From contig SFHJ01000005.1 of the NCBI GenBank assembly GCA_004555655.1, forward strand, positions 1-64,000: a stretch of DNA of 64,000 bases, written 5' to 3'. The notes beneath the pieces are model-generated. The model had not been told where the DNA came from and searched no databases. It saw nothing but the letters and a program-made list of their open reading frames with translations. Position 1 is the first letter of the stretch; every line of letters begins with the position of its first letter. Both the position numbers and the translations under genes were made by a program. This DNA is from Clostridiales bacterium (GTDB lineage Bacteria > Bacillota > Clostridia > Oscillospirales > Oscillospiraceae). Positions 62,342 to 64,000 of this stretch are shown in pieces.

Positions 62342-62388
62342 TTCCGATACAGCTCGCCTGAAATATTTTCCGGCGCATGAACGGTTTC

Positions 62389-62420
62389 AGGCCCCGCAGG
62401 CGGATGCCTGCGGGGCCTTT
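62389..62420. terminator. terminator of the SLH-protein gene
   Basis: AGGCCCCGCAGGC / GCCTGCGGGGCCT stem just past the SLH gene stop; the T tract is short on the minus strand and a few T follow on the plus strand. Confidence 0.6.
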
Positions 62421-62448
62421 GTTATGCCTTGGGTTCAGGTTTCAGCGC

Positions 62449-64000
62449 TCAGCCCTCGAGGAAACGATGGATGATCGCAGCAACCTGTGCACGGGTAGCC
62501 GTGCTCTGCGGAGCCAGCTTGCCGCTCACGCCGTTGATGAGGCCCTTGCCCACAGCCCACTGCACAGCGGGAACTGCGTAGCCGGAGACCTTGGCAGCGT
62601 CGGGATAGCCAGCCAGGCTCGTCGTGTTCGCCTTGGTCACCTCATAGCCCTTGAACGCCGCATAGCGGTACAGGATAGCCGCCAGCTGCTCACGGGTGAT
62701 GGGGTCGTTCGGGCCGAATCTGCCGTCGGAGTAGCCGTTGACGATACCGTTCGCGGCAGCCCATTCGACCGCTTCGCCGTACCAGTCGGAGCGCGAAACA
62801 TCAGAGAAGGTGTTGAACGTTCTCACAGCTTCGGGCTCAACCTCCATACGGTAGAGGATGGTGACGACCATCGCACGCGTCAGAACACCGTTCGGGTCGA
62901 AGCGCGTGCCGCTGGTGCCGTTCATCAGGCCCTCGTCATAGACGTACTCAACATCGCCATAGAACCAGTCGCCGGTGCCGACATCCACGAACGGCAGGCC
63001 ACTGCCGGTGCCGGGCATCGTGGGAACAGTGACAGGCGGCAGGACCGCAACAGGCAGCTCCTTCACGGGGATGACCTCGCCCTTCTCCAGCAGCGCATCG
63101 CAGACAGCGCAGTAGAGATCGCCGGTGTAACCCTCTTCCGCGTAGGTCGCATTCTTCTGGTTGCGCAGCTCAGGCGTATGGCCGGCAGCCGGGATGACCT
63201 CGCCCTGCTTGATCAGCGCGCCGCAGTCGGTGCAATAGAGATCACCGGTGTAGCCGTCTTCCGTGCAGGTAGCGTCCTTCGCACCAACAAGCTCGGTGTT
63301 CTCATGCGTGTAGCCAAGTGCAAGCTCTTCGACGTATCCGGACTCAGTGTCGTTGATTTCCTCGTGCGTGATGGTGATCGTATCCACCGCAGTGCTCTTG
63401 ACTTCGAAGACCAGCTCGGCAACGGTATCACCGGCGGCAATGCCGTTCAGGCTGACGTAGCCGAAGGTGATCTCGCCGTTTGCTTCATTCGCACGGTTGA
63501 TGGACGAATAATTACCATTGACCTTGATGCCCGTAAGCGTCAGAGCGTCGGTGTCCCAGGCAACAGTGCTCACGCCGTTGGTGGAAGCAGCGTCCGCGCC
63601 AGTGACGTCCTTTGCAGTAACGCTGACCGTGACAGTGTCTTCGCCTTCTCCAACCTCAGAGCTGGACAGCGGCATCACAGACGGAGCCTGCGCCCCGTTG
63701 GCAGCGTTGGCGTTCTTCCGGGAATTATCGACCGTCTTGGAAGCAGACATGCTCAGGGCCGCGCCCTTTCTGGCGCTGCCGGCAGCAAGCATTTCCTCGG
63801 CAGTGATGTTCTGAGAAGCAACGGTAACCGTGGATGCAGCATCAAGCGCATGTCTTGCGCTGCCCTCAGAGCTTGCGTTGCCTGTAACTTCGAACAGAAC
63901 CGCAGGCCAGACAGCATCGCCAACATCACCGATGACCTTGGCGTCAAAGCTTTCCAGATTCGCATCATAGGACAGACGGTACAGAACGTTCGTATCTCCG
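62449..64000 (-). CDS. S-layer homology (SLH) domain surface protein, 5' part beyond the window
   Basis: At least 517 residues; the frame is open to the right edge, so the signal peptide and N-terminus are missing. In order from the visible start: a repetitive Ala/Val-rich beta region (GDTNVLYRLSYDANLESF...VIGDVGDAVWPAVLFEVTG), a cohesin-like segment (VSVTAKDVTGADAASTNGVS, VAELVFEVKS), two repeats of a C-x-x-C module (GDLYCTDCGALIKQGEVIP and GDLYCAVCDALLEKGEVIP), then three SLH domains (from FVDVGTGDWFYGDVEYVYDE, the second starting TFNTFSDVSRSDWYGEAVEW, the third GYPDAAKVSGYAVPAVQWAV) to the end. SLH domains bind secondary cell-wall polymer, so it is cell-surface anchored. Codon use matches its neighbours. 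Confidence 0.85.
   Translation of the reverse strand, partial: GDTNVLYRLSYDANLESFDAKVIGDVGDAVWPAVLFEVTGNASSEGSARHALDAASTVTVASQNITAEEMLAAGSARKGAALSMSASKTVDNSRKNANAANGAQAPSVMPLSSSEVGEGEDTVTVSVTAKDVTGADAASTNGVSTVAWDTDALTLTGIKVNGNYSSINRANEANGEITFGYVSLNGIAAGDTVAELVFEVKSTAVDTITITHEEINDTESGYVEELALGYTHENTELVGAKDATCTEDGYTGDLYCTDCGALIKQGEVIPAAGHTPELRNQKNATYAEEGYTGDLYCAVCDALLEKGEVIPVKELPVAVLPPVTVPTMPGTGSGLPFVDVGTGDWFYGDVEYVYDEGLMNGTSGTRFDPNGVLTRAMVVTILYRMEVEPEAVRTFNTFSDVSRSDWYGEAVEWAAANGIVNGYSDGRFGPNDPITREQLAAILYRYAAFKGYEVTKANTTSLAGYPDAAKVSGYAVPAVQWAVGKGLINGVSGKLAPQSTATRAQVAAIIHRFLEG

Overview
The window reads as chromosomal DNA of a GC-rich gut-type Clostridia, most likely Oscillospiraceae (Ruminococcaceae). 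The evidence is a Gram-positive gene set (HrcA/CIRCE, SepF, DivIVA, DnaD, a polymer-linked SLH protein), strong GC bias at third codon positions, sigma-A-type promoters with near-consensus boxes, and frequent TTG starts behind strong Shine-Dalgarno sites. The species assignment is inference from gene content only. Almost all of the window is well-preserved housekeeping sequence. The only clearly accessory DNA is the AT-richer first ~1.4 kb, a patchwork of broken genes (DUF2971-like, radical-SAM HxsB-like, an amber-interrupted ORF) lying against the 3' end of a tRNA-Val.

Layout. 1-1.4 kb: gene remnants. 1.5-1.8 kb: tRNA-Val(CAC) and terminators. 1.9-3.05 kb: a yybP-ykoY-type (Mn2+) riboswitch and the cation/Na+ antiporter gene it precedes. 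3.2-7.2 kb: cca, murC and a zinc-ribbon membrane protein. 7.3-9.9 kb: rpsO-pnp with a long hairpin between them. 10.2-14.8 kb: aspartokinase, phosphoglucomutase, PfkB sugar kinase and a small membrane protein. 15-19.8 kb: hrcA-grpE-dnaK-dnaJ under a CIRCE operator. 19.9-23.7 kb: a cobalamin-riboswitch operon encoding a BtuFCD-like importer plus a Cys-rich CGGC protein. 23.7-28.5 kb: acetyltransferase, IMPase, lipid kinase and two related foldase-like membrane proteins.

28.7-39.95 kb is one rightward unit: miaB, mutS, CPBP protease, mutL, miaA, hfq, HlyD-like adaptor, yggS, sepF, divIVA (tRNA modification, mismatch repair, division). 40.2-46.6 kb carries a Nudix hydrolase, metG, a DUF2156/GNAT pair and a dnaD-dnaC (primosome) pair. 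46.9-56.1 kb is a second long rightward unit: U32 protease, maf, mreC, mreD, class B PBP, lepA, hemW (cell-wall elongation, translation, heme-like radical SAM). 56.4-59.7 kb is the conserved rpmH-rnpA-yidD-yidC-jag cluster, here without dnaA next to it. The window ends with a YitT protein, a tandem class II aldolase-like protein and a truncated SLH surface protein.

The most interesting unexplained signals are: (1) a 56-bp dispersed repeat found at two loci, each time lodged in a transcription terminator and flanked by direct duplications of that locus's own terminator; (2) the CGGC protein translationally coupled to the B12 importer; (3) a near-complete 77-nt hairpin in the pnp leader; (4) the tail-to-tail junction of two truncated genes at ~350; (5) a tandem aldolase in which the second half has lost its catalytic residues.
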